64,000 nucleotides of DNA from an uncultured Cyclobacteriaceae bacterium (GCA_943788235.1 CALSPM010000010.1:1-64000); one strand, 5' to 3'; positions 11,496 to 21,392 are shown, numbered from the stretch's first letter. Numbers and translations are program-made. The notes: generated by a model from the sequence alone, not told the origin.

Positions 11496-13310
11496 TTTAC
11501 AGAAAGTGGCACCTATTTTTTTTTGATTGAATGCCCTGATGGCTTCAAGGAAATGAGCACCATAATGCCTTATTTTATGTTTTCCTACTCCTGAAATATC
11601 TTGCAGGTCTTTTTCGAAGAGGGGTTTTACGCGACTCATCTCTTTCAAGGTATTGTCGTTGAAAATGGCGTAGGCAGGTAGATTGGCCTCTTTAGCTAAT
11701 CTGAGCCGAAGTGCTTTTAATACCTCAAAAAGGCCGGTCTCATAATGCTCTTTTTTGTTTACGGCAGGTATTTTTGCTTCGCGATCAATGGTTGCCGTTA
11801 AGGATACCGTAGCGCCTTTATAAAGTACGTCAGATCCAAGTGGCGTAATGGTGAGCTTGTTATAATGGGTAAAGTCTATCTCAAAATAACCTTGATTGAT
11901 GAGTTGACCTATAAACTGAATCAGATCTTCTCTTTTGAGGTCTGTAATACTTCCAAAGGTTTTGATCTGATCGTAGCCTTTGCGGCGTATTTCTGATGAT
12001 TGCGATCCTCTCAAGACATCGACTAAGGCATTGATGGCCACTCCCTCATTAAGTCTTTTTGCCGCGGATAAGGCTTTCTGGGCGATGATGGTGCCATCGA
12101 AAAACTTGGGAGGATGGAGACAATTGTCACAATGTCCGCACGGGGTTCTCCGATGTTCACCAAAATAACTCAATATAAAATTGGTCCTGCAGCTGCTGGC
12201 CTGACCAAACTCAATCATTCTATTGAGTTTGGTTCTTTGAATCATTTTGAAGTCTTCACTAGCGGTACTTTGATCAATAAATTGTCTGAGTATTTTGGCA
12301 TCAGCTAAGCTAAAAAAGAGCAAGGTGCTTGCTGCATTTCCATCTCTACCGGCACGGCCAATCTCTTGATAATAGCTCTCGATGTTTTTGGGGAGGTTGT
12401 AGTGGATGACATATCGGATATTTGATTTATCGATCCCCATACCAAAAGCGATGGTGGCGCAGATGACCGTTAATTCATCAGATTGAAAAGCTTGTTGCAC
12501 TTTTTGACGACTTTCACCTGACATTCCTGCATGGTAAAAGCCACTTTTAATACCCTTTTCTTGTAATTTTTTGGCTATTTTTTCTGTAGATTTTTTACTG
12601 AGGCAATAGATGATACCGGAGTCTCCAGCGTGTGCGCCTACATAATCGATGATGGTTTCGATTCTGTTTTGCCCTGGCTGCACATTGATATTGATATTAG
12701 TTCTCTCAAAACTTGATAAAAAAGTTTTTGCAGATTTAAGACCTAGTTTTTGAGCAATATCTTGTCTTGTCGCTTTGTCCGCTGTTGCCGTTAAAGCAAT
12801 GTGGGGTACGTTACTTTTATTAATGAGATGAACCAGCTCAGTATATTCAGGCCTAAAATCATTGCCCCAGACCGAAACACAATGGGCCTCATCAATGGCG
12901 ATCAATGAGATCTTTTGAAGATCTATCTGTTCTTGAAAATCCTTACTTACCGCTTTTTCTGGAGAGACATACAGGAGTTTTAAGGTTCCGTCTTTAAAAT
13001 CGTTAAGAATTTCTTTGGTGGCGGTGTCGTTTTGATTGCTGTGCAAGGCTGCAGCAGCGATACCCGCAGTTGTCAGGACAGCCACTTGATCTTGCATTAG
13101 TGCAATAAGAGGTGAGACTACGATCACAGTTCCTTTAAGCATCAGTGCGGGGAGCTGATAGCAGATCGATTTGCCCGCTCCTGTCGGCATAATCACTAAG
13201 CTGTCATGACCCTCAAGGGTACGCTCGATGATGTCCTGCTGATGTCCCCTGAAGGTATCATACCCAAAATATTCTTTGAGTAATTTCAAAGGCAATTCAG
13301 CTGTGTTCAT
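11415..13310 (-). CDS. recQ: ATP-dependent DNA helicase RecQ (C-terminus displaced by frameshifts)
   Basis: 631 residues in the open frame. The superfamily 2 helicase core is complete: Walker A PTGAGKS at about 42-48, a DEAH box within LIAIDEAHCVSVWG, the aromatic-rich loop form DFRPEYTELV, and motif VI QEIGRAGRDG. The four zinc-binding cysteines (SSCRTNF, then CGHCDNC) and an HRDC domain (FEVLKALRLRLAKEANLPAYA) follow. After GATFCKG the sense frame is lost, and the annotated end (about 25 residues) is out-of-frame sequence. The gene begins 5 bases after the stop of the S9 peptidase gene, so the two probably share a transcript. RecQ acts in recombination repair and restart of stalled forks. 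The helicase part should be functional even if the tail is lost. Confidence 0.9.
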   Translation of the reverse strand: MNTAELPLKLLKEYFGYDTFRGHQQDIIERTLEGHDSLVIMPTGAGKSICYQLPALMLKGTVIVVSPLIALMQDQVAVLTTAGIAAAALHSNQNDTATKEILNDFKDGTLKLLYVSPEKAVSKDFQEQIDLQKISLIAIDEAHCVSVWGNDFRPEYTELVHLINKSNVPHIALTATADKATRQDIAQKLGLKSAKTFLSSFERTNININVQPGQNRIETIIDYVGAHAGDSGIIYCLSKKSTEKIAKKLQEKGIKSGFYHAGMSGESRQKVQQAFQSDELTVICATIAFGMGIDKSNIRYVIHYNLPKNIESYYQEIGRAGRDGNAASTLLFFSLADAKILRQFIDQSTASEDFKMIQRTKLNRMIEFGQASSCRTNFILSYFGEHRRTPCGHCDNCLHPPKFFDGTIIAQKALSAAKRLNEGVAINALVDVLRGSQSSEIRRKGYDQIKTFGSITDLKREDLIQFIGQLINQGYFEIDFTHYNKLTITPLGSDVLYKGATVSLTATIDREAKIPAVNKKEHYETGLFEVLKALRLRLAKEANLPAYAIFNDNTLKEMSRVKPLFEKDLQDISGVGKHKIRHYGAHFLEAIRAFNQKKIGATFCKGRNLFKNPRHAQDPSYGEPKSQQSDL

Positions 13311-13315
13311 AGTAT

Positions 13316-16099
13316 CTATTGATCCATCAATTCTAAATTGTTATTTATGCCCAGCTCAGTGGCAGGGATTCCTTTGAGCATCCATTTGGGCATAGGAGCA
13401 TCTTTGAGATAGTAATCGAAATATTGTGCCATTCTGATATTAAAGTCTATTCTGTTTTGGAGTTTAAGCGGCCAATGGGGCTCCCCTTGATAATTCAAAA
13501 GCCAAGAGGGTTTGTTGAGTCTTCTCAAGGAGACAAAAAATTCAATCCCTTGATACCAAGGGACATGACCATCGGCGTCATTATGCATGATCAAAATAGG
13601 GGTATTTATTTTATCAACAAAAAATATGGGAGAATTTTCAATGTATCTCAACGGATATTCCCATAAAGTCCCACCAATACGACTTTGAGTGCGTTCATAT
13701 TGAAACATCCTGCTTAAGCCTGTCCACCATCTGATGCCTCCATAAGCACTGATCATGTTGGGTACGGGTGCACCGGCTTCTGCGCATTTGAATAAATCTG
13801 TTTTTGTCACGATATGAGCAATTTGATAGCCCCCCCAACTATGTCCTTGGATGCCGATGTGATCGGGATCTACAAATCCTTGATCAATGAGAGAGGTTAC
13901 CCCTGGAATTACACTGTTATAAGCACTCTCACCCGGATATCCTGTCCGGTAATGAATATTTGGATTGAAGATAAGATAACCCCTTGATGCATAAAAGCTG
14001 TAATTAATGGTAGATCTACCTGGATTAGGGGCATGGTGTCTATATAAGTTGTCTGAACTTTGCTCGTAGAAGTTGACGATCATGGGATATTTTTTGGAGG
14101 GGTCAAAGTTCTCAGGTTTGATGAGTAATCCTTCAAGTGGTTGGCCGTCCAGAGAAGTCCAGTGGTAGAGTTCAGCGGTTCCCCAATTATAGGTATTCTG
14201 CTGAGGATTTGCCTGGCTGATGGTATTTATTTTTTTGAAGGAACGGGTACTTTTAACATCTGGAAAAGTACTGAAGTTTGCTTGGGTAAAGATCAGTTCT
14301 TTTCCTTCTTGGGCTTGCTGTATACTGCGATATTGAGAGGGACCTGAGCTCAGCATCTTCAACCGTGCACCGGGGCTGTATTTTAAGGAATATATTCCTT
14401 CTGTTTTATCCACTTCATTGAAGGCATGAAGGAGCAATGTTTGATTTTTTTCAATGAATCGTTCCTCCTTTTTTAATTTTATGTATCTGTATTTTTGTTG
14501 ATTTTTACGACCCTCAGGAGTAATGCGTATGGATTTGAGTATGCCTTCAGGATCAACTTCCCAGATATCATATCGATCATAGATCAACATTTTTTTATCA
14601 TCTTGACTCCAGCTCATCAGGCCGTAGGCACGTGGCATATTGGGCGTATCATGCTCCTCATTAAAAAAATCAACTGCTGTATGATCAGTGATTTTGTTGA
14701 TTCGATCCTTCAAAAACGAATAAGTAAACCATGCGGAATCCATCGGATCATACCAATAGGCATAATTGCCTAAGGGTGACATTTTAGGTCGGGCATGAAT
14801 TTTTTCAGCAATTTTTTCTGAAGTTCCTGTAGTCGTGCGGAGGGCATAGATATCGGCAGGACTTGGAGATCCTTCCCAAGAAATAGATTTAAGATAAGGT
14901 TTTTCATTATAGCCGATCAGATGAACACCATTGCCTTCATCACTTTTATCAACATGGGGGATATTTTCAGTACCCAAAGTCATGAATTTTTTGGAAGTCA
15001 AATCATAAGCACTCAAAAAAGAGGCCTTTTGATCTTTTTCCTTCTCAATTTCTTGTTGCGTGTAAAGCCTCTCATCTCTGTACGTCCATACCTCAACTTT
15101 TACAATTTCATATTCGAGTAGGGAGGTATCCGCCTGCAGGACAGGCAATGATTTTCCAAAATAGAGTAGCGATCCGTTTTTAGAAAACTCAAGGGGAGTA
15201 TGCTCGCTGACCAAATAGGTTTTTTCAAGATACTCATCCCTAGCCGTAAGAATAGTCTCGGCCGTATCATCGCCTATGGACCATAAGTGAAGGTTAAAAT
15301 ATCTATTTAATGATTGGGTCGTATCAAGATCTGAAACAAAGCTTAAGTGCTGCCCGGCTTCATCCCATTTCAGGGATTTAAAAATCCCTTTTGATACATA
15401 GATCGACTGAATAGACTGCTTTTGCGTATCAAAGACATATACGCCGGATTGAAATTCAGCATCATCTCCAGAGGAGGTAAATGCAATTTTTCCCCCTTTT
15501 TCAGATAAGGTGTATTCCTTCACAAAAGGGTATTTATAACGGGCGGTATCGATGAGGTTTCCGATGATGAGTTCATAACCCGTCTTCTTACTGATTTTTT
15601 TTGCTTTTTTCAGTGAAGTATCTTGAGGGGTTTTGTGCTGATAAACCAGCCAATCAGACCATTTTTCTGGGATTTTATAGGAGATGAGATGTGGGATTTT
15701 AGATAACGTCTCTGTATTTACATTATAAATACCGAGTGTATCAAGGGGAAGATCTTCTTCTTTGGTTTTGATACGTTTGAGTTGATTGACGTCATCTATA
15801 GCGGGTTGTATATTGAAAAAGAGATGGGTGCCATCAAAACTGAATTTAGGGTTTGTACCTCTGGGATAGGAGCGTGCTTCTGCGCCTTCAAAGTCTAATA
15901 ATTTGACGAGGGGATCAGAAATGCTGTTTTTTTCTAGGGCATAAGTAATCCATTTCCCATCATTACTGATGGATTGTTTTTTAATAAACTGCCAAGTGTC
16001 ATAAGCGGTATGATCCAGTATTTTTTTCTGCGCTTTGAGTTCTGTGATAAGGGCAAGAGTGATGAAAATCAAACCTAGGCTAAATCGTTGTGCGTTCAT
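13316..16099 (-). CDS. S9 family (prolyl oligopeptidase-like) secreted serine peptidase
   Basis: 927 residues with an N-terminal signal peptide (MNAQRFSLGLIFITLALITE, then LKAQ), so it acts in the periplasm or outside the cell. The N-terminal two-thirds is a beta-propeller-like region and the last third is an alpha/beta hydrolase. Catalytic residues visible are the nucleophile Ser at about 754 in GIQGHSWGGYQ, Asp at about 843 in HNDADGHVP and His at about 875 in GEPHWPL. The family cleaves short peptides, often after proline or in dipeptidyl fashion. The exact specificity cannot be read here. It lies 5 bases upstream of recQ on the same strand. Together with the M20 peptidase and the D-aminoacylase homologue nearby it points to peptide scavenging. 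Confidence 0.9.
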   Translation of the reverse strand: MNAQRFSLGLIFITLALITELKAQKKILDHTAYDTWQFIKKQSISNDGKWITYALEKNSISDPLVKLLDFEGAEARSYPRGTNPKFSFDGTHLFFNIQPAIDDVNQLKRIKTKEEDLPLDTLGIYNVNTETLSKIPHLISYKIPEKWSDWLVYQHKTPQDTSLKKAKKISKKTGYELIIGNLIDTARYKYPFVKEYTLSEKGGKIAFTSSGDDAEFQSGVYVFDTQKQSIQSIYVSKGIFKSLKWDEAGQHLSFVSDLDTTQSLNRYFNLHLWSIGDDTAETILTARDEYLEKTYLVSEHTPLEFSKNGSLLYFGKSLPVLQADTSLLEYEIVKVEVWTYRDERLYTQQEIEKEKDQKASFLSAYDLTSKKFMTLGTENIPHVDKSDEGNGVHLIGYNEKPYLKSISWEGSPSPADIYALRTTTGTSEKIAEKIHARPKMSPLGNYAYWYDPMDSAWFTYSFLKDRINKITDHTAVDFFNEEHDTPNMPRAYGLMSWSQDDKKMLIYDRYDIWEVDPEGILKSIRITPEGRKNQQKYRYIKLKKEERFIEKNQTLLLHAFNEVDKTEGIYSLKYSPGARLKMLSSGPSQYRSIQQAQEGKELIFTQANFSTFPDVKSTRSFKKINTISQANPQQNTYNWGTAELYHWTSLDGQPLEGLLIKPENFDPSKKYPMIVNFYEQSSDNLYRHHAPNPGRSTINYSFYASRGYLIFNPNIHYRTGYPGESAYNSVIPGVTSLIDQGFVDPDHIGIQGHSWGGYQIAHIVTKTDLFKCAEAGAPVPNMISAYGGIRWWTGLSRMFQYERTQSRIGGTLWEYPLRYIENSPIFFVDKINTPILIMHNDADGHVPWYQGIEFFVSLRRLNKPSWLLNYQGEPHWPLKLQNRIDFNIRMAQYFDYYLKDAPMPKWMLKGIPATELGINNNLELMDQ

Positions 16100-16282
16100 A
16101 TTGAATAATTTTTTGAGAAGCTTAATCTAACCATTTGATCCCAATATAGGTAACAAGTCTATATCAATGGTTGAGGAGTGTGATGAGCTGAGGGTTTCAA
16201 TAAGGTCAGGTCTCTACGATGCTTCATGGGAGGTAGTTATTGTGAATATTCATTATATTGCCTTTAGGCTAAACTGAAGTAT

Positions 16283-17935
16283 ATGAAGGCGTTGTATTTG
16301 ATTTTTGTGACAGTTATTATTTGGAGTTGTCAACCCAAATCTCGACAATTTGATTTAATCATAAGAAATGCCATGATCTATGATGGATCTGGGAATACCC
16401 CTTATGCGGGAGATTTGGCAGTTTCTGGGGATACGATTGCTGCGATGGGGGATTTATCTAGAGATCTAGGGAACGTTGAATTTGATGCAAAAGATCTGTC
16501 CGTGGCACCGGGTTTCATTAACATGTTAAGCTGGGCCAATGAGACCTTGATCGAGGATGGCAGGTCTCAGAGTGACCTCAGGCAGGGAGTAACTCTTGAA
16601 GTTTTGGGTGAAGGTTCCAGCATGGGGCCTTGGAGTAATCAAATGATCGAAGAAGAGGAATCAGCCCAAGGGAACATTAAATATGACGTTGAGTGGCAAA
16701 CATTGGGAGGCTATATGGAGTATATGGAATCTCGGGGAGTGGCGACGAACCTTGCCTCTTTTGTTGGAAATGCAACGTTGAGAAGGTATGTCATGGGCTA
16801 TGATCAGCGCACGGCGACATCTGAAGAAATGGAAGAAATGACTAATTTGTTGGATCGAGAGATGGCCATGGGAGCCATGGGTATCTCCTCTTCTTTACTT
16901 TATGCACCCAGTCGCTATGCCAATACGGCAGAATTGATTGCCCTTTCCAAAACAGCCGCTAAACATGGGGGTATGTATATTTCCCATATCCGGGATGAAG
17001 GGAAGTACTTGTTAGAATCCATCGAAGAGCTCATCACGATAGCCAAGGAAGCGGATATTGCTGCTGAGATCTATCATTTAAAAGCTTCTGGCAAGGCCTA
17101 TTGGCCCAAATTAGATACTGCCTTTGACTTGATCGAGTCGGCTCGAGCGGAAGGATTGAAGATCACGGCAGATATTTATACCTACCCCGCCTCATCTACT
17201 GGATTACATGTCCAATTGCCTGAGTGGGTGAGGGAAGGGGGCATACCTAAAACTATAGAAAGATTGGCTGATAAATCCCTACGCAAGAAGATTTTAAAAG
17301 ATATTAAGTTTGAATACGGGCCAGATAAAATTTTATTTGTTGGCTTTAAGAACCCTGATCTACGTGTGTACATAGGTAAGCGATTGGATGAAGTCGCTGA
17401 GATTTTAAATAAAACTCCCGCCGAAGCTATGGTAGACTTGATCGTAGAAGATGACAGTCGGATACAGGTAGTATATTTTTCTATGTCAGAAGAAAATATA
17501 GCTAAAAAGATGGCCAAACCTTGGGTCAGTTTTTGTTCAGATGCCGGTTCTTTCACCAATGAAGGAATATTTTTGAAGCAAAGCACCCATCCCCGTGCCT
17601 ATGGCTCTTTTATTCGGGTTTTAGGGAAATATGCTCGAGATGAAAAAGTCATTACCCTCGCAGAGGGCATCAGAAGGTTGACTTCCTTTCCTGCAGCCAA
17701 TTTAAAAATCCAAAAAAGAGGAGCGCTCCAAGTGGGAAATTTCGCGGACCTTGTCGTCTTTGATCCAGCAGAAGTACATGACCAAGCGACCTTTGAAGAT
17801 CCTCATCAGTATGCGTTGGGTGTAAGTCAAGTCTGGGTCAACGGGATTCAAGTAATCGAAAACAGTGAACCTACCGGGGCCAAACCGGGCAGATTTGTCA
17901 GAGGTCCTGGATGGCAGCCTGAAGCAAACGATTAA
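16283..17935 (+). CDS. D-aminoacylase-like amidohydrolase, lipoprotein, lacking the HxH metal motif
   Basis: 550 residues with a lipoprotein-type signal (lipobox IIWSC, lipidated Cys at about 16). The fold is that of N-acyl-D-amino-acid deacylases of the amidohydrolase superfamily: an N-terminal strand region (FDLIIRNAMIYDGSG), then the TIM barrel, and a C-terminal GNFADLVVFDPAEV segment. At the place where the family has the metal-binding HxH (PGFIDxHxH) this protein reads APGFINMLSWANETL, so both histidines are missing. Later landmarks remain: ISHIRDEG, IYHLKASG and CSDAGSF. It may be a one-metal enzyme using the later ligands or a protein with a changed role. Its stop codon overlaps the stop of the convergent aminotransferase gene. 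Confidence 0.85.
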   Translation: MKALYLIFVTVIIWSCQPKSRQFDLIIRNAMIYDGSGNTPYAGDLAVSGDTIAAMGDLSRDLGNVEFDAKDLSVAPGFINMLSWANETLIEDGRSQSDLRQGVTLEVLGEGSSMGPWSNQMIEEEESAQGNIKYDVEWQTLGGYMEYMESRGVATNLASFVGNATLRRYVMGYDQRTATSEEMEEMTNLLDREMAMGAMGISSSLLYAPSRYANTAELIALSKTAAKHGGMYISHIRDEGKYLLESIEELITIAKEADIAAEIYHLKASGKAYWPKLDTAFDLIESARAEGLKITADIYTYPASSTGLHVQLPEWVREGGIPKTIERLADKSLRKKILKDIKFEYGPDKILFVGFKNPDLRVYIGKRLDEVAEILNKTPAEAMVDLIVEDDSRIQVVYFSMSEENIAKKMAKPWVSFCSDAGSFTNEGIFLKQSTHPRAYGSFIRVLGKYARDEKVITLAEGIRRLTSFPAANLKIQKRGALQVGNFADLVVFDPAEVHDQATFEDPHQYALGVSQVWVNGIQVIENSEPTGAKPGRFVRGPGWQPEAND

Positions 17936-19059
17936 GACAAAACCTTTTTTAGGGCATCGTTGAACTGGATGACTTCCTCCAGAGTACCCGTACTGATGCG
18001 ACACCAGTCATCAAAAGGAGGAAACGGTCTTCCCACCATGATCCCTTTGGCAAGCATTTGTTGTTGCAGCTTTTCAATATTTCTTCCTGATTTGAAGAAA
18101 ATAAAATTGGTATTTGAAGGGGCATACTCTAGGTTGAGATCATCCAATCCCTCTAAAATTATTTTTTTAGCCTCCCCGGTTTTGTTCAAGCTGAAATCAT
18201 AAAATTCTTGATCATCAAGAGCATTTTTTGCTGCTTCAATCGCCAGAACATTGGTAAAGGCCATGATGTTTTTTCTAAGACCGGCTGCAATTTCTGGTTT
18301 GGCAACCATATAGCCGATACGGAGGCCAGCCAGTCCGTAAACTTTTGAAAATGTTTTTGAAACAATGATATTTTTACCTTTTTTGACTAGGGAGACCATC
18401 GAAGGATAGTTTTTATCTTCAATAAAATCGCAATAAGCCTCATCACTAAAGATAGTGACCTTATCGGATACGGTATTGCAAAAATCCAATACGCGATCAG
18501 CCGGCAATAAGGTAGAGGTAGGATTGTTTGGGTTGCAGAGGAAGATCAGTTTCGTTTTACTTGAGATTCTTTTTTCCATCTCATCTAAATCATGCATCAT
18601 GTTTTTGTTTACGGGCACCCAGTTGACGGATCCTCCCCATTGGGCTGCGTAGGTCATTAGGGCGAGAAAAGTAGGTTGTGCTGCAATGATCTCACCCCCG
18701 TTCATGCCATAAGTGAGACCCACCACTTTCAAGCCTTCGGTAGATCCACCCGCCAAAACAATGTGATCTTTGGAAACACCCTCTTTAGCGGCAATTTTTT
18801 CTATAAGTTCTCCGCTATAACTGAAGGGATACCGGCAGGCCTGATCAAAATTTGCAATCATGGCTTGCCGTACTTTTTCAGAGGGGCCATAAGGATTTTC
18901 ATTAGAACTGAGCTTTATATTCCCTGTTAGAGGTCTTGGCCTGAATTTTTTAATTTCTTTGGCGCTCAATTGATGAAGGGGCGCGATACCGCCGATTACC
19001 GCTAATGAACTCATCAGCCCTGCTCCTTTGAGCCAACTTCTTCTTGAAAGATCTGTCAT
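17932..19059 (-). CDS. Class I/II PLP-dependent aminotransferase with Tat signal (HisC-like)
   Basis: 375 residues. The N-terminus carries a twin-arginine signal (SRRSWLKGAGL, then a hydrophobic stretch to about residue 33), unusual for an aminotransferase and predicting folded export to the periplasm. The body is a fold-type I aminotransferase most like histidinol-phosphate aminotransferase: SSNENPYGPS, AGGSTEGLK (phosphate-binding area), CNPNNPTSTLLP, SDEAYCDF, and the Schiff-base Lys at about 239 in SKTFSKVYGLAGLRIGY. A true hisC role is unlikely because there are no his neighbours and the protein is exported. It converges on the D-aminoacylase-like gene with a 4-base overlap (17932-17935), which may hint at a shared substrate type. 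Confidence 0.85.
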   Translation of the reverse strand: MTDLSRRSWLKGAGLMSSLAVIGGIAPLHQLSAKEIKKFRPRPLTGNIKLSSNENPYGPSEKVRQAMIANFDQACRYPFSYSGELIEKIAAKEGVSKDHIVLAGGSTEGLKVVGLTYGMNGGEIIAAQPTFLALMTYAAQWGGSVNWVPVNKNMMHDLDEMEKRISSKTKLIFLCNPNNPTSTLLPADRVLDFCNTVSDKVTIFSDEAYCDFIEDKNYPSMVSLVKKGKNIIVSKTFSKVYGLAGLRIGYMVAKPEIAAGLRKNIMAFTNVLAIEAAKNALDDQEFYDFSLNKTGEAKKIILEGLDDLNLEYAPSNTNFIFFKSGRNIEKLQQQMLAKGIMVGRPFPPFDDWCRISTGTLEEVIQFNDALKKVLS

Positions 19060-19224
19060 GATTTTAACTTAAAATGAGATCAATAAATTTAAAAAGTTAT
19101 TTCATTAAACTGCAGTAAAAACTTATTTTTCTTAGTGGAGCGGTTTTGCAGGAAAAAACAATGATTACCTTTCGGAGAACGCAAAGCAAAGGGAAAGAAT
19201 TTATAAAATTAACAGATTCCTCAT

Positions 19225-19647
19225 TTAAGAAATCTCGTAAGTCGCCGAACATTTTCGGGTTTCTTCAATGGTGCATTTGATCAATTGACAGCCGGTTCCC
19301 TTCAGTTGTTGGGGTCCCACCACCTCACACAAGTACTGAGCCATATTTTCAGCCGTTGGATTGAAAGGACAGCTTACGATGTCTTCTGAAGCTATTTTCT
19401 GTAGAGGAATCCGCAGTTCATCTGCTTCATACATGAGAAAGCGATGGTCCCAATGCGTTTCAAGCCAATCACATAACTGGGCTTTGATGATACTAAAATC
19501 AATGATCCGACCAATGTCATCTAGCCTTTCGGCAGTAACTGTAAAATGAACTCTGAAGTTATGGCCATGAAGATGACTACATTTGTTCTCATGTCCTACT
19601 ACGCGATGTCCGGAGCTGATGTCGTGGTACCTACTGATTGATATCAT
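19225..19647 (-). CDS. queD: 6-carboxytetrahydropterin synthase (QueD / PTPS family)
   Basis: 140 residues, the normal size for the family. It shows the zinc-site and catalytic motif SGHRVVGHENKCSHLHGHNF at about 12-31 (catalytic Cys at 23, zinc histidines at 14, 27 and 29), the THWDHRFL helix, the PTAENMA motif and the C-terminal ETRKCSATY strand. QueD converts dihydroneopterin triphosphate to 6-carboxytetrahydropterin in queuosine (7-deazaguanine) synthesis. Other que genes are not in the window. A sequence fitting the Bacteroidota -7 element (TAATTTTG on the minus strand, 19665-19672) lies just upstream of the start. A pterin role close to BH4 synthesis is possible but less likely. Confidence 0.9.
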   Translation of the reverse strand: MISISRYHDISSGHRVVGHENKCSHLHGHNFRVHFTVTAERLDDIGRIIDFSIIKAQLCDWLETHWDHRFLMYEADELRIPLQKIASEDIVSCPFNPTAENMAQYLCEVVGPQQLKGTGCQLIKCTIEETRKCSATYEIS

Positions 19648-19830
19648 TTTATTAAAATATGCTGCAAAATTAACACCTTATTTTGAGTCTTTTGTGCTTA
19701 AGTGGAAGTGATTGCATGAGATTTCATTTTAAGACTTTTTATGAGACTTCCGATGCGAGGGACTCGGTATTTTTTACTACTCAAACCTATCGTGAAGGAG
19801 CCCAATGCAAGCTACTTACTTAATTTAGGA

Positions 19831-20283
19831 CTAAAAAGTGACTCCTTTGGCCATCATGGAAGCAGCAATCATCATGACGACTAAACCAATAACCTCTAAT
19901 ATCAGAAGCGTTCTGAGGATATTATAGGTTTGGATTGTCAGTCTGGGGGCCGTCTCGGATTTAAGCAATGGGTTCCATTGAAAGAACTTGATGGAGGGGT
20001 ATATGGACAGGAGCCCGACCCCAGTAAAAGCGGTTAATTTGATCCAGAAAAAGGGATTATTCAAATAATAATCGGGACCTTTTTCAAAATAATAAACCCT
20101 AATAAACCCTATCAATACAACCAAGAGGGCACTCAGTCCATAAATCATATCGGCCCTTTGAATATTTTTTGCAGTGGTAAGCGAGGGGGTTTGGGTCAAA
20201 AAAACTAACTCATATAATACCATGGCACAAACACCAAAAGCAGCTAAAAAATGCAAAAAAGAACCTACTATACTCCAAACCAT
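19831..20283 (-). CDS. DUF2214-like integral membrane protein
   Basis: 150 residues with four predicted membrane helices (around residues 5-27, 48-66, 80-98 and 124-145). Conserved landmarks include FLHFLAAFGVCAMVLYE at the start, RVYYFEKGPDYYLNNPFFW in the middle and a short C-terminal tail. This pattern and length match the DUF2214 family of small membrane proteins of unknown function. It is a single gene between queD (same strand) and a divergent quinone oxidoreductase. No catalytic motif is visible. Confidence 0.8.
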   Translation of the reverse strand: MVWSIVGSFLHFLAAFGVCAMVLYELVFLTQTPSLTTAKNIQRADMIYGLSALLVVLIGFIRVYYFEKGPDYYLNNPFFWIKLTAFTGVGLLSIYPSIKFFQWNPLLKSETAPRLTIQTYNILRTLLILEVIGLVVMMIAASMMAKGVTF

Positions 20284-20408
20284 GGCCTAAAACTAGTCGA
20301 TAATTTGATAAAGCCCCTGCTCATGGACGGGTCTATTCTGCCAAAGGAATTTTAGCGAGCTTTGTCTAAAAGTATTTTAACTTGGTCCTTGAGACAACAT
20401 TTGAAGCG

Positions 20409-21392
20409 ATGAAGTATATAGAAGTATTCGATCAGGACGGATTAAGGGCCATGAAAATCAGTGAGCAGGAGGCCCCCCAAAATACAGATTTTGAGGTTAA
20501 GATTGCCGTTCACGCAGCAGGAGTCAATAGAGCGGATATTTTGCAGCGCCTTGGAAAATACCCAGCACCCGCAGGTATTTCTCCAATATTGGGTTTAGAA
20601 GTAGCTGGAGAAATCGTAGCGATCGGCCGTCAAGTGCAAGGGTTTCAAAAAGGTGACCGCGTCATGGCATTGCTCGCTGGTGGGGGTTATGCCCAATTTG
20701 CGGTAGTAGATTATAGACTACTCATGCCGATCCCAAAGCACTTGGATTATATTCAAGCAGCGGGAATACCTGAAGTTTTTCTAACTGCTTATCAGACCTT
20801 ATTTACTTTAGGTGCGCTTCGTCCAAAGGAGCAAGTTTTGATTCACGCCGGAGCCAGCGGGGTAGGAACGGCTGCCATTCAATTGGCCCATGCTTGGGGA
20901 GCCCAAGTATCGGTTACGGTAGGGACTGATGAGAAAGTCAAGTTTTGCCAAAAACTAGGGGCTCACAGAGCTTATAATTATAAGACCCAACCATGGTCAA
21001 CATTGGTATGGGAGGATACCGAGGGAAAGGGGGCAGATGTGATACTGGATTGCGTAGGAGGGGATTATGTGGTAAAAAACATTGATTGTGCAGCGCTTGA
21101 GGCGCGTATTGTATTGATTGGATATATGGCAAACGCTCGGGCCCAAGACATAAACTTGGCCAAGATCTTACAAAAAAGGATTATGCTCAAAGGATCGACT
21201 TTACGCGCGAGGTCTTTGGCTTATAAAAGGGAGTTGATCCACTCATTTAATAAAGATTTTAAAGCCGCCTGGGCTGCCGAAGAATTAAAGCCCGTCATCG
21301 ATAAAGTCTTACCTTGGCAGCTGGCAGATCAAGCCCATCAAAGGATGGAGCAAAATCTAAATATGGGTAAAATCATTTTGACCATCTCCTAA
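20409..21392 (+). CDS. NAD(P)H:quinone oxidoreductase, zinc-free MDR family (PIG3-like)
   Basis: 327 residues from the ATG at 20409. An in-frame TTG nine codons upstream is possible, but the family starts MKYIEVFDQDG, so the ATG is preferred. The N-terminal GroES-like half contains VHAAGVNRADILQRLGKYP and GLEVAGEIVAIG. The Rossmann half has VLIHAGASGVGTAAIQLAHAWGAQ, the NADPH-binding loop. The structural and catalytic zinc cysteines of alcohol dehydrogenases are absent, as expected for quinone oxidoreductases of the TP53I3/PIG3 group. It probably reduces quinones or reactive carbonyls in the cytoplasm. It stands alone in its orientation. Confidence 0.88.
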   Translation: MKYIEVFDQDGLRAMKISEQEAPQNTDFEVKIAVHAAGVNRADILQRLGKYPAPAGISPILGLEVAGEIVAIGRQVQGFQKGDRVMALLAGGGYAQFAVVDYRLLMPIPKHLDYIQAAGIPEVFLTAYQTLFTLGALRPKEQVLIHAGASGVGTAAIQLAHAWGAQVSVTVGTDEKVKFCQKLGAHRAYNYKTQPWSTLVWEDTEGKGADVILDCVGGDYVVKNIDCAALEARIVLIGYMANARAQDINLAKILQKRIMLKGSTLRARSLAYKRELIHSFNKDFKAAWAAEELKPVIDKVLPWQLADQAHQRMEQNLNMGKIILTIS

